Source of the DNA: Turritopsis dohrnii
Lineage: Eukaryota > Cnidaria > Hydrozoa > Anthoathecata > Oceaniidae
Direction: 5' to 3'
Assembly: GCA_027922465.2 (NCBI GenBank)
Contig: BQMF02000227.1
Coordinates: forward strand, 372,001 to 436,000
DNA: 64,000 nucleotides
The notes under the pieces were generated by a model. It did no database searches. It was not told the DNA's origin and was given only the letters and a program-made list of their open reading frames with translations. Below are positions 13,501 to 23,620 of this stretch, piece after piece (within the stretch, counting starts at the first letter, position 1; each line of letters begins with the position of its first letter). The translations under genes and the position numbers were made by a program.

Positions 13501-14472
13501 AGTGTGTATGAATTACGTAATCACTTACTGGCTATCGACTCGATGTTACGTACACTGGTCACTATGACTGTCTCTAGTATACTTGATGGTCCTGGACCGC
13601 TGATAAAAGAAGCTGGATGTTGTCTCGCGTATTCTTTGTCAATCGTAAATGTAAGTCAATTCACGGATGGTATAGTAAGGCTATTATCGTAATCGCATAA
13701 ATGCAGCTTGAGTCTCGTCTTGTTAGCCTGTATTCATCGGTTTGCTTTCCAGTGAGCGAATTTGTTGAATAATCTCTGTGAAGGAGTGCATTTCTAAGGA
13801 AATATACACACTAGTTCAGTAAAAATGCCCTTCGACACAGTGACTTCTGCAGCCAATTTTGCCGACTGGGTTAAGTCTGCGTTATACAGTTTAGACCTGC
13901 ATGGATGTTTCCTTTAGCTTTTTCGCTCAAATGTTCTAATTCTTTCCAGATAAATGAAGATCACGCGTTCGAACTCTCATCCGCTCTCCTGCATGTCATA
14001 AGCGATCTGGACGAGAAAACTAAAGCTAGTTCGTATTCATTTCGTATGTTCTTGAAAAACATTCCATGTGTTGTTAACATGGCATTATAAAAGTATTGTT
14101 TTTAGGAGATTACGTCATTGGTGCATTGAAAAATTTTACGGTCAAGAGTGAACAGGTAAATGTTATTATGTTCGTCTACTTTCGATTAAAACACGCCATC
14201 GTATCACGTCTTTCAAGACACGCCATCACCCCATAATCAAAACTCCCTATTAGGCCACGTTTCGAAAGTGTTTATTTTGCAAGGTTTCGACACGAAGCCT
14301 TTTCACTTGAAAGTGTGTTCATTCTTGGGAGTCAGGCTTTGATTGTCTTCACACTAACTTGAATTTGTGAAAACAGCTTTACTTATGACATCTCCACTTT
14401 TTATTTTGTCAGGTTTCAGAATTGGCCAAAATGATCGTTCCAGAAGTGTGCGAGAAAGAACTCCAATTATGA
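7581..14472 (+). CDS. DESI1: PPPDE desumoylating isopeptidase (DESI1-like), apparently fused to a PUL domain
   Basis: Exons 7581-7650, 8111-8132 (22 nt), 10673-10742, 10882-10991, 11070-11309 and 11397-11508 encode a 207-residue DESI1-like protein. It has the PPPDE catalytic His in GVWHTAIV (residue 32), the catalytic Cys in HHNCNKF (residue 102), and the family-typical [10 protein letters not shown] segment. DESI enzymes are cysteine proteases that remove SUMO or ubiquitin. Further exons follow on the same strand: 12627-12768, 12909-13028, 13105-13184, 13486-13650, 13950-14043, 14106-14155 and 14413-14472. They keep one frame through every junction and encode helical repeats resembling the PUL domain of PLAA, which binds Cdc48/p97. 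Splicing exon 6 at GAG|gttttt (11496) into 12627 gives a 440-residue PPPDE-PUL protein; skipping that splice ends translation at 11508. That donor is weak, so whether the product is a fusion, alternative isoforms or two genes is inference. No separate start exon for the PUL part was found. Confidence 0.8.
9312..9692 (-). mobile_element. tRNA-derived SINE in intron 2 of the DESI1-like gene
   Basis: Read on the minus strand, the element opens with a tRNA-like promoter. An A-box-like stretch (gtggtatagtggttatcg) is followed about 30 bases later by a B box (ggttcgatacc). A GC-rich, non-tRNA body follows, and the element ends in a short (tatc)n tail near 9312. It is clearly richer in GC than the surrounding intron. 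Tail, Pol III boxes and body together are the standard SINE layout. I cannot name the family, and the parent tRNA is uncertain. Confidence 0.75.
11529..12020. mobile_element. MITE with about 20-bp terminal inverted repeats
   Basis: The left end taccgtatttcctctaataa is the exact reverse complement of the right end ttattagaggaaatacggta. Subterminal copies of 'ggcggcgttta' and 'cgtttatta' motifs occur near both ends. There is no coding capacity, so it is a non-autonomous DNA transposon. It sits in the intron between the PPPDE and PUL exons and may affect how that intron is spliced. Confidence 0.75.
12163..12386. repeat. 20-bp minisatellite, about 11 copies
   Basis: The unit gttatctcttagatagaaat repeats head to tail about 11 times. 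The only variation I see is a t/c change at one position, which divides the array into blocks of like units. This suggests recent expansion. It lies in the same intron as the 11529-12020 MITE. Confidence 0.9.
13782..13880 (+). repeat. dispersed repeat family A, copy 1
   Basis: About 100 bp that recurs, diverged, at about 21588-21675, 23062-23165 and, inverted, 26300-26400. Shared blocks are gtgcatttct, atatacacacta, aaaatgctcttc, cgcagtgactt and ccactggg. There is no coding capacity and no evident terminal repeats. Origin unknown. Confidence 0.6.
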
Positions 14473-14920
14473 TCGTTTTGGCGCTTCTTAATCTGGTGTC
14501 TCGTGCCTCTCATCGAAGTCGTTTCGCGAATTCCCGTTTTGATGACAACTTAAATTTGGTAAACATACGAATTACTCAAACAGGCGAAAGAAATGGAGCT
14601 TAGTAGCTGCTATTTGTAAGATGGACTTTTATGAAAGTTTTATACATCCACCTATCTACTTTCTTCTTTCTCACTTTGATATTCCCACAACTTCTAAAAG
14701 TCTTCATCAATAAATGTACGTTTCCTGAAAGATAATTCCATTCTTCCTTTCTTCTCCATACCGTTTTTCTTCACATCAATATCTTCCTATTTCCTGTTTA
14801 AACTGTGATTTCGTTTCCATGCCTTGCCTCGTTTTCGCTAATCATATTTTTTAATCACTCTACCCCGACTTGAAATCAATAGAGATCTTTGTTGCAACAC
14901 AACAAGAATGAAACGCATCG

Positions 14921-15088
14921 AAACCAGCCTATCATGTTGATCATGCTATGATACGGTGCTAAACAAGCCTATCATGTTGATTATGCTATGATACGGTGTT
15001 TAAACGAGCCTATCATATTGATTATGCTATGATACGGTGTTTAAACGAGCCTACCATGTTGATTGTGCTATGGTACGGTGTTTAAACT
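14921..15088. repeat. tandem repeat, about four units of 45 bp
   Basis: Units containing 'agcctatcatgttgatta' and 'tgctatgatacggtgt' follow each other about four times with a few substitutions (e.g. atcatg/accatg). No open frame or hairpin function is apparent. Confidence 0.8.
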
Positions 15089-15677
15089 GAAATTACGGTG
15101 AGATGGTGTTCCTTGTGTTGGTTCATTGCTCTAATCTGTCATACAACTACAACGATGTAACAGGATCACGAAAAATAGCTGAATATGATATACTGATGGA
15201 TTTTCCCGACCAAAACTAACGATCGTCACTTTTTTTGTCTGTGATAGGTAAAAATGTGGGATTTCATCATATCCTCTGTGTTTGATCCTATTGATTATTG
15301 CAGGGAATATATTATGACGCTTGAGTGCCCTATCAAGTAATACAGCCATGAAACTGGTAAACAAAGGGGTTCGAGGATTAGTATCACAAGGACTTCCTCA
15401 TGTTACCCCCGTCCCCCTTAAGTGGATCCTTCTTTCCCACTGAGACGGGAGTCACTGTAAACATTTTATCGATTTTTAATGCCCTGTTCCCACGGTGGAT
15501 GCCATGAAAACCCATGTCATAGAACAGAGGCGAAAAAAGTCATGAACAAAGTCATCATTTAAAAAGTTCGTGGATAAAGTTCATCGCTTGACGTGGTTAA
15601 ATTGAAAACATATGGTCGAATAGAATGTGATTGGAGTTCACCTCACCTGTGACTTTGGATAAAGATAAGGTTAAAAG

Positions 15678-15790
15678 ATCTCGAACGAGTTCAGTTCACA
15701 ATAAGTGTACACATATCTCGAACGAGTTCAGTTCACAATAAGTGTACACATATCTCGAACGAGTTCAGTTCACAATAAGTGTACACATAT
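15678..15790. repeat. three perfect 37-bp tandem repeats
   Basis: The unit begins atctcgaacgagttcagttc and ends gtgtacacat. It occurs three times with no visible differences, pointing to very recent duplication. Each unit contains the short palindrome tcgaacga-like core and gtgtacac. Confidence 0.9.
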
Positions 15791-16075
15791 TCAATTTTGT
15801 AAAAGTTTGTCTCGAGATGCATTGTGGTAGTTGTATGATTTTTCATAGAGAAAGGAATTATGGGAAATTCTTCTTTAAAATTTTATATTAAGAAAGTCTT
15901 CAAACCCACGTGAGGTTTGCCGGAAATCCCCGTGAAATCCCCGTGAAATTGCTGTTAGTTTTTCTCAAAAGGAATATTAGTGCTATTTATTTCCACAAGA
16001 ACGTTTCCATTATCATATGAAGCAAATAAAAAGGTGTAAATATTACAGTGGAAGTTTTATTGAGCATATACATCA

Positions 16076-16302
16076 ATGAACATCTCCGTATAACGAATCC
16101 TCGGTGTTGCGAACATCTCCGTATAACGAGCCCTCGGTGTTGCGAACTTCTCGGTATAACGAGCCCTCGGTGTTGCGAACTTCTCGGTATAACGAATCCT
16201 CGGTGTTGCGAACTTCTCGGTATAACGAATCCTCGGTGTTGCGAACTTCTCGGTATAACGAATCCTCGGTGTTGCGAACTTCTCGGTATTGCTAGCCAAA
16301 TA
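16076..16302. repeat. 33-bp minisatellite, about 7 copies
   Basis: The unit runs gaacttctcggtataacga then atcctcggtgttgc. Because 33 is a multiple of three and the unit lacks stop codons in several frames, repetitive open frames appear on both strands. They start and end with the array, so I do not treat them as genes. The 'ggtataacga' motif resembles ends of Tigger/pogo-type repeats in other animals, which hints at a transposon origin. Confidence 0.85.
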
Positions 16303-16631
16303 AACATTTCAGTTTAAACCCTCCATTTAACGAATCCTAGATTTCTTTAATGTTAGCTTTACGGAGTGTTCACTACAGTTAACCTCTAATCATGAACTAG
16401 TGTTTCTCTAGTGATTGCGGTAAAAACAATCTGTTCTTTTGATCTGTGTAAGCGAATCTATGACTTGCTTATGCCTCCCTCTAACAACAAAAAAATGTAA
16501 TGGAGGTGGCTGATAGTAGCGGTTGGCGTTATTAAAAAATCTTCAAAATTATAAAAGAAGGTGAACGAGCAGTTTAAGCGAAATTTCTCGGAATTGTTTT
16601 CTTAGTGTTAGTCTGTCATAATTATTCAAAG

Positions 16632-17837
16632 TCAGCAGTATAGGGGTTCCAGTACATGACTTTCATCCTGTTCTTTTGAGTATAGTGTTTTTATGATTTC
16701 CTCACGGAACCGACAACCTAATGTTTGTTTTGATTCGTCATCAATATGGGGACGGTTGGAGTTGGCAGCTGTTGGATACCGAATTCTGTTTTCGCTCATG
16801 TATTTTCCTAACTCTTTCGGCGATTCGAAAAAACTACCCAATATCACATAACCTCTTAATCGATTTGGAATATTTAAGTACTTATTATCGTATTCGAAAA
16901 GTATTATTTGCAATCGAAGCTTCAGAAGTTCGGCTGCATAATGTTCGATGTATTTCGAACAATTCGAACCAATGAGAAGGATGTATTTGATACTGATGGC
17001 TTTGTTTTTGATTTCGTTAGCAACCGTTCGATTGTTCTGTGAAATATCATTATAATGCGTGATCATAACATCCAACTTGTAATGTTTCTTTAAATCGTTC
17101 AGAAAGTTTATGTATTTATCATACGAACCTAGTATCAACACGAATGCCTGGTCACTTTTTGTTAAAAAGTCAGCCTCATATTTTCTTCGATTTAATTGGG
17201 TGAAATAGTCATCGGTTATTATAAATGAATTGACTGCATCAACAAGGTTCTTACCAAATCCAATCGCATAAGAAAAGTCTCTCATGAAAGTTCTGTTCGA
17301 GAGTTGAGGATATTCGTTTGGTGTCCCGTCTACATGAAGAATCCATTTCAACCGTTTGTTTTCCGATGGACGTTTCTTTGAATCATTAACGTGAAAAACA
17401 GCGAAATCGGCGAATGAAATTTCGGAAACATTTACGGATACACGTAGACGTCCGTTACATAATACTTGTCTTGGCAATATCTCTTGGTACGTGTGGGACC
17501 AAAGAACGATTAATAGTTCCCGTCTTACCACATTCACGTTCCTGTGAGATCCGTTTCGGAAGATCAAGTGCTTTCGTCTGCTCGGAACGAACGACCTACC
17601 GGAATCAAATCTTCCGGGAAAATTCTTCGGTTTACTATCACTGTTACGGTTAAAATGCACGGTAATATCGGCATTTCCGACATTTATGCGAAACGACCCA
17701 CTCGGCTTTAACTCCATTATTGAATAGTGATACATAAAAAATGCTAACGTCAGCAAGGTAAGGAACAAAGTGACGATCAAGATTTTGGATGTGCGAAGGA
17801 AATTCGCATGATAATCAACTGCCATGTGATGATACAT
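16632..17837 (-). CDS. divergent alpha-1,3-fucosyltransferase-like type II membrane protein (GT10)
   Basis: This intronless frame encodes 401 residues, a usual length for Golgi fucosyltransferases. A short basic cytosolic tail precedes a signal anchor at about 19-36 (ILIVTLFLTLLTLAFF), giving a type II topology. The lumenal part matches the GT10 layout: ADFAVFH at 143-149, WILHVDGTPNEYP at 165-177 (family W-x-E-SP block), then a C-terminal Rossmann-like half with DVMITHY and SFFESPKELGKYM at 336-348. GT10 enzymes move fucose from GDP-fucose to GlcNAc in glycans. The segment expected to hold the donor-binding FENS...DYITEK motif reads YILLIGSN...YIEHYAAEL (285-303). The usual acidic and lysine residues are therefore missing, and activity is doubtful or altered. 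Several N-x-S/T sites are present. Family membership is a motif-based inference. Confidence 0.65.
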   Translation of the reverse strand: MYHHMAVDYHANFLRTSKILIVTLFLTLLTLAFFMYHYSIMELKPSGSFRINVGNADITVHFNRNSDSKPKNFPGRFDSGRSFVPSRRKHLIFRNGSHRNVNVVRRELLIVLWSHTYQEILPRQVLCNGRLRVSVNVSEISFADFAVFHVNDSKKRPSENKRLKWILHVDGTPNEYPQLSNRTFMRDFSYAIGFGKNLVDAVNSFIITDDYFTQLNRRKYEADFLTKSDQAFVLILGSYDKYINFLNDLKKHYKLDVMITHYNDISQNNRTVANEIKNKAISIKYILLIGSNCSKYIEHYAAELLKLRLQIILFEYDNKYLNIPNRLRGYVILGSFFESPKELGKYMSENRIRYPTAANSNRPHIDDESKQTLGCRFREEIIKTLYSKEQDESHVLEPLYC

Positions 17838-18714
17838 GCTTTCAACTTGAGTTTATAAACATTTGCAGTTGCTCATCGTACAGAGACAAGAATCGCAGTT
17901 TGGCAGGTGTTAAAAATATCTCAAGTAGTGATTTAAGTTACGTATTGAGGAACTGGTAACTAAATGAGGCAAAATGTTGTACCTTTTCAGGAAGTTCCAG
18001 GCATTGTTCAATCACGTGACATGTCTCCTCCAATCATCAACTTTCTTGTTGTCCAACTCGCTGTGTATATGGTAAAACTAGTCAGTAATATATTTCACAC
18101 TTTCTTACGCTCTCGTTGAGTTGAATTAACCTGCACAATGGAAGAAACACGATTTTATTTAGGTTTCACAAAACTATATACGTAAATTATTCATAAAAGT
18201 TTTCTTGAGAGAAAAAAACAACACATTTACTTGAGTATTAGAATTCCTTTTGCGAAAGTGTTATAGATTAAAAGATCACACGAAAAGATGACAATATTGA
18301 GCATAAAGTTTAAAAATGAATTTTTTATGAAGCACAACCGGGGGTCGCTTAGCAACTATTCTCTGAGAGATGCAGCAAATATAATAATAAATAACCAACG
18401 CTGTCGAACAAGGCAAACCGTACATGTATGAAGTATGGTGGCTTCCATCTCCCACTTACCCATGCATCATATATTTAAACTTCTACAAAACTCCAATTTT
18501 TTATAAGCATTGACAACGATTCAGTGCACGCACCTCACACCTCGTGCTAACTTACCAATTTGTATACTTAGCAGTGGCTAACTTATAAATTTATAGAGAT
18601 AGTATTAAAATATATGCAGCCATGATATATCATGCCTGATGATGTTCTTATAGAACGAAAAACTTCGTTTACAAATAAAATGTTTTATAAACAAGTTTGT
18701 TTTTCTTTTTACCA

Positions 18715-19185
18715 TACACGCTTTTTTTTATAAGAACAATTTTATAAGAACATGAGCCTCAGATTTGGCCAAAACATAAGAACAAAATAAGAACAACCTG
18801 AGGCTCAAATTAATGTTTCAAAAATTAAGAACAGCCTAAGCCTGAATTTTCTTATAAAATAAGAACAATTCATGATAGGAACAACTCATGATGTGAATTC
18901 ACTCACTGGTAAATGCTTTAGAAGTTTGTTTTTTTTACCTTGCATACTCATATCGGGTCATTGCCGAACAGCAATCATGCTTTTAAACAGTTGTTTTTAA
19001 AAAGATTAATTTAAATTTTACTGGAAGTTCTATAATATAAGAACAAAATGAGGCTGAAATTTGAAGCTGTGTTCTTAAAGCTAAGAACAAAATAAGAACA
19101 ATTCAGGCTGAAAAAGGCTCAAAAAATAAGAACAGCCAGCCTCGGGTCAGATTTTACTGGTTCTTATAAAAAAAAAAAGCGTGTA
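18715..19185. mobile_element. MITE with terminal inverted repeats and internal aagaaca motifs
   Basis: The left end tacacg-cttttttttataagaac is mirrored by gttcttataaaaa...gcgtgta at the right. The interior is packed with diverged copies of 'aataagaacaa' and 'gaggctgaa' motifs in both orientations. There is no open frame. This is a non-autonomous DNA element of unknown superfamily. Confidence 0.7.
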
Positions 19186-19947
19186 TTCATTAGAGATAGC
19201 TTTTGCTAACATTTGCTAAGTTAGTAAAAGCTAGTCATGCAAATTGCTAAATCAGTCAATGTTAATTATACAAATTGCTAAATTAGTCAATGTTAATTAT
19301 GCAAATTGCTAAATTAGTCAATGTTAATTATGCAAATTGTTAAAGTTAGTATGATGATGTATGAGGTGCGCGCACTGATTTGTTATCAAATGCCTTATGA
19401 AAACAATAATGTTAAATTCAGTGAACGCTTTTACACAATTGAAATAGACACCATCTACAGACCAGATCTTATACAAGAGCATCTTGAACTTAACAAATTT
19501 TGATTTAAAAGACAATATCGAATCCTTTCATCAATTTGAACTAGAAGCCTCATGGCTTGAACAATTTCCGCATCAGGCCTAGAGGAAATTGCTTTAGCCG
19601 AATTTTCAAGATATCTGAATGACTATCCATTCTTTTCTTGTTGCTTATGTGAGAACAGGTCTATCACCATCTCCAAATATGACTTAGGAGAATAAAATGA
19701 TATTAATAGAAGTGAACCAAAATCAGTTGAAAAAAGAAGCTGTATGGATTGAAGACTTTCACAATTGTATTGACCTCAACACTATAACATCTATTACAAC
19801 AAAATGATTTAAAATAGGTTAAACTTGGGCATTTCAAAGATTTTAACATATGACAGATAACAGGATTACAAGAAGACAAAAATTATATTGTTTATAACTA
19901 AAATCAGTATCACATGCAATAAGAAAATCTATCTCTACTAAACCTGC

Positions 19948-20111
19948 CAGTGGCAGATCCAGAGGTAAGTCGCAACTTGTGTTGGAGAGTGTTAGCAATA
20001 ACAAAAATAAAATAAAAACGTTCAAATAATCCCATTGATAATATAAATTTAATTCACAATATGTTAATGCGCTTCTCCACAAGTTGCGACTACCCTCTAG
20101 ATCCACTACTG
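19948..20111. mobile_element. hAT-like MITE, copy 1
   Basis: It begins cagtggcagatccagaggta and ends in the near-complement ctctagatccactactg. The 164-bp body is about 85 per cent alike by eye to the copy at 50011-50175, including the central 'caaataatcccattg' block. The cagtggcggatctagagg terminus is typical of widespread hAT-type MITEs. This copy is more decayed than the second. Confidence 0.75.
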
Positions 20112-21257
20112 TATGCGTATTACCACTTGAGTCTTTTCATGGTACTTATAAGTAACACAAATGTGCACGAAAAGACAAATGACACAATTAAAACTTTGCT
20201 AGGATCTGTATTGCAATGTTCTTTTCAAACATGATATTATCCTAGAACATATTACACTCCAAATTTACACAAGGTTTTAGTGATCACATTGTATGTATAT
20301 AATTATTGGGTGGATTCTAATCATCATCCAAAGTTTGTTTCATGACATTGTATATATATATCCCAAACTAAATCATTGTGCCTCCATCGAGTGGTTTGCA
20401 GTGGAAAAAATCTTGATTATTTTGAATGATGTCATCTTTTCCAATGTGAATGTAACACTAATGAGTCTCAGACAGTGATAACTTGACCGAGCTACGTACA
20501 GTGACTAATAATTTGGAATTCCACAAATTACAAATTTCAAATTTCTTTAATTTATTAAACTTAATGTCAACCACTTTTCAATTCACTATGACGTTTCGGA
20601 GCCAAAAAACAGTTTTATTAGACATATCGTTCGCCAATATCTTGCGCATGATGTTTATTCAGTATGTGTCAGGGTATGTAGGCAGTTTGGATCAACTCAT
20701 TAACAAGTGAAGTAATTTGTGCTTTATGACAATTTCATTTGTTTACTTTTTTTCAATATCTTCAACTTCAGTGTAATATTTATTAAATGAAGGAGAATGC
20801 TTCATGCATTTATGGATGGACGTATTCACCAGTAATGCTGATACTTCATACATTTCTGCTGTGATAGTGAAGGTTTTTCACAGCACGTTTTTGTTTATTA
20901 TCAAACCTTCATCTTCTTTTTCAAGAATCTTTCCCAGAGTCAGCTTAACATCAATATTTCCTCCATAAGTAATGTTCTCATGATAATATTTCGATTGCAA
21001 TAGTAGATAAAGACAGGAAAGAAGTCTTAAAATTCTTCTTCAAAGCTTCTACGAAGTTACTTCAACAACTTCCTCAAAACATAAACGAAATCGGTTGGAA
21101 AACTTTTCACGTGCTTGGTGTGCATATTTTACTGACTTGATAATAAAAATTTTAAAGATTGAATTGGAAAGTTTTCAACATAACACGGCTAAAATAACTT
21201 CTAAAAATATTTCAAAAGTATAAAAAAGTTAATATTTTTATGAATTAATATTGATAG

Positions 21258-21361
21258 AGGCCTTTTTGTATTACATTTAGCATAGCGTTTTCGGTCTGTC
21301 ATTAACTATTCTGAATAAACAAACAATCCGAAATCCGAACGGACTTTCCGAAAACGGCAAA
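21258..21361 (+). repeat. dispersed repeat B, arm 1
   Basis: About 100 bp containing 'cattaactattctgaataaac' and 'cggactttccgaaaacgg'. It is found in reverse complement at 59453-59546. The two copies are 38 kb apart and share nearly all positions. There is no coding capacity. Confidence 0.7.
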
Positions 21362-21587
21362 AAACTGTTACATAGACAGATAGAATGTGTAAACCAAACA
21401 ATTTCCTACGCTTAAAAGCGCGGAAATTGAATAAGTCTTTATCACATAAAAGTCGTTTTACTATCGTTGTTGCAATTATTGTTCAGAATGTGTACTGCAA
21501 TAACCTTGATAAGGAAGAAAGCCTAGATTAATCAAATGGATCCTTGAATGGACATGTAAAAGTAAAATCACAAAATATTGACATAGT

Positions 21588-21675
21588 GCGTTTCTATAGA
21601 AACATAGACTTTATTTCAATAAAAATATTCTTCAATGCAGTGACTTTTTTGAAGATTTTCCACACTGGGCGAGTG
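21588..21675 (+). repeat. dispersed repeat family A, copy 2
   Basis: Shares the blocks gcgtttctatagaaa, tatttcaataaaaat, cttcaatgcagtgactttt and cacactgggcgag with the other family A copies. Confidence 0.5.
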
Positions 21676-21748
21676 GATTAATCTACAATCCAACAAAGCA
21701 TGAATTTCGATAAAAATGTGAAACTCCTTGTTTAAAGTAAAATGAGAA

Positions 21749-21965
21749 CTGACAAGAGCCAGATGGCGCAAAACGGTAGCAGCAAATTTACTTGTCACAC
21801 AGAAGCTTTCGAAATTTTACTTAAACAGCACTATCTCACTCGTGGAAAACAGGCATAAACGATAATATTGTAAATGAGAAGTTAGTGTAAGTAGGGTTTA
21901 ATCATAAAACACCAGCAAAGACAAAAGAATTATACATGCGTGAGTTGTGTAACAATTTTTTTTGA
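21749..21965 (+). mobile_element. solo end of the foldback-element family
   Basis: It starts acaagagccagatggcgcaa and runs through 'acggtagcagcaaattt', 'gtggaaaacaggcataaacg' and 'attatacatgcgtgag'. These same blocks form the outer arms of the large element at 51424-57386. Only one arm is present, so this is a truncated copy or a small non-autonomous derivative. Confidence 0.7.
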
Positions 21966-23061
21966 ACGATTTATTAGCATGTCAGTTAAATCTAGTCTGA
22001 TGGCCATATTACGAAGGTCTTTATGTTCTGGGACATATTTTTTATGTGAAAAGTAGGCCTCCTCCCTCTGACACGTGAGCAGGTTCATGGACTTTTAAGA
22101 ATTTAATGAACCAAATCGTTGAGTTCTTCTTCAATATCTTTTCGAAGAACAAATATTTTGGCAAACATTTTATATCAATGGATAGAGCATGAAAAGCTCT
22201 TTCTTGTGATATAAAATTCACAATATTTTATCAGACATGTAATGAAATATACGCATTGAAAGTTGGTGGATAAGACATTTTGATACACACTGTATAATGA
22301 AATAATTTCTGAGAGAAATGAAAGCTTTTAGGAAGGTTTCCATGAGAAAATGGATAAGCGCTTCTGCTATGATGGTCAGGAGGAAGACAATGAGAGATAA
22401 CTGGGAATATATGAAGCTTTCTTAAAATTATACATTTTGATAGTTTATACATAAAAATATACTTGATTTTGTGATCAAAAAATTATTAAAAAATTGGTAA
22501 AAAGTTGTTTCTCCCCATAGAAACTAAAATATAATATTCGGATGAAATAATTTCAAAAATTACAAAAAAATTACGAAAAAATCATCATTATGTATGTATG
22601 TATTACAAAGCCTATGTTTGATGACGTGTTAAAATTTCCCAGATTATCTTTTAAATCTTTAAAATTAAGAAATCCGGTCACGTGAAGAGGAAATCCGGTC
22701 ACGTGAAGAGGAGTGCATTTAAGTGGGACGGAAATTCTATCGACCGGATAGATAGTCGGGAATATCGTTGACAGGATATAGAAAACAGTCAACACGACAT
22801 GACGTGTATTTACTGTTACCCCGTTCACATCACTCGTTCTTCAAGAAGTATTCTCGAATCATACCATTATATATATTCTAAAAGGAACAGCAACTGAGCA
22901 GGATAAGATCTAATTTTTCTGATGAGAAACTTTTAAGCTTTTGCATCTCCAGTCTTTTTTTTTTTATATATATATACTTTATTTTACATTCCACAGGAAA
23001 ATCGGAATTTCCTTGGAAACTTATTCTCTACCTAATGGGCAAATTTGTAAAAAGAACTGCA

Positions 23062-23165
23062 AAGGAGTGCATTTCTATAGAAATATACACACTAGTTCAA
23101 TGAAAATGCTCTTCATCGCAGAGACTTTTGACGATTTCCCCCCACTGGGTATCTTTCACACCTGT
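23062..23165 (+). repeat. dispersed repeat family A, copy 3
   Basis: The clearest copy: gtgcatttctatagaaatat, acacactagttcaatg, aaaatgctcttcatcgcaga and ccccccactggg in order. Confidence 0.6.
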
Positions 23166-23171
23166 CTTATG

Positions 23172-23312
23172 ACGGTTTTCCATTAAGCTGGATCCTGCAC
23201 TCGGACTTTAAAAATCACTTTGCACAGTCTAAAATACGATTTCCGAGCCAGAACAAGCGCGCGTTCTGCGCAAAGTCCGCGTATGATTCATCCTAATGGA
23301 AACCAGGCTTAA
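23172..23312. repeat. small imperfect palindrome, MITE-like
   Basis: Ends 'ggttttccattaagctgga' and 'ctaatggaaaccaggctta' are approximately complementary, and the interior is GC-richer (gcgcgcgttctgcgc). It is probably a decayed MITE. Confidence 0.4.
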
Positions 23313-23620
23313 TATATTTTGTTTTATAATCTCTATATTGGTGGCCTGATACCATCGCTAGATGCTTTGCGCGCGTGTGTATAACTTTATCAACCATGGA
23401 ATACGTCCATCATATACGAAATATGGTGACGGCAGCCGATAACCGACACAGGCCTCATAACTTCCTTGATAGAAGCGTTCAGCTTGTACTGGTAATAGAT
23501 GTCTTGAAGGAAAGCCCAACAAAAGGGCTATCGCTCGTCTCAATGTTACTAAGAGAAAAAGTAGGAGACAGTGAACAATGTTAGTTTTGAGTGCATTAAA
23601 CTGAAGAAGAGTTTCGTTTC

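Larger units (their letters stand above)
14473..16631. other. intergenic region with tandem repeats
   Basis: No further coding exon is recognised between the PUL stop codon and the 3' end of the GT10-like gene. The region holds three separate tandem arrays, listed individually. The open frame at 14367-14603 overlaps the last PUL exon in another frame and is not supported as a gene. Confidence 0.55.
17838..23620. other. repeat-rich intergenic region
   Basis: I find no host exon here. The region contains a 471-bp MITE (18715-19185), an hAT-like MITE (19948-20111), an end fragment of the foldback-element family (21749-21965), two family A repeats, one arm of the 21258/59453 repeat, and a small palindrome near 23172-23312. 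Short frames such as 19321-19503 show no family features. Confidence 0.55.

Noticed and set aside
14413..14603. Long frame overlapping the last PUL exon ([15 protein letters not shown]...)
   Set aside because: The frame that continues the PUL domain ends at 14472 with the expected C-terminus; the longer frame has no family similarity.
16048..16317. Four overlapping repeat-encoded frames at 15987-16317 as genes
   Set aside because: They exist only because the 33-bp unit lacks stops in those frames; no start context or domain.
19321..19503. 60-codon frame with coding-like composition
   Set aside because: No domain, no splice partners, and it begins in a short tandem repeat; chance open frame more likely.
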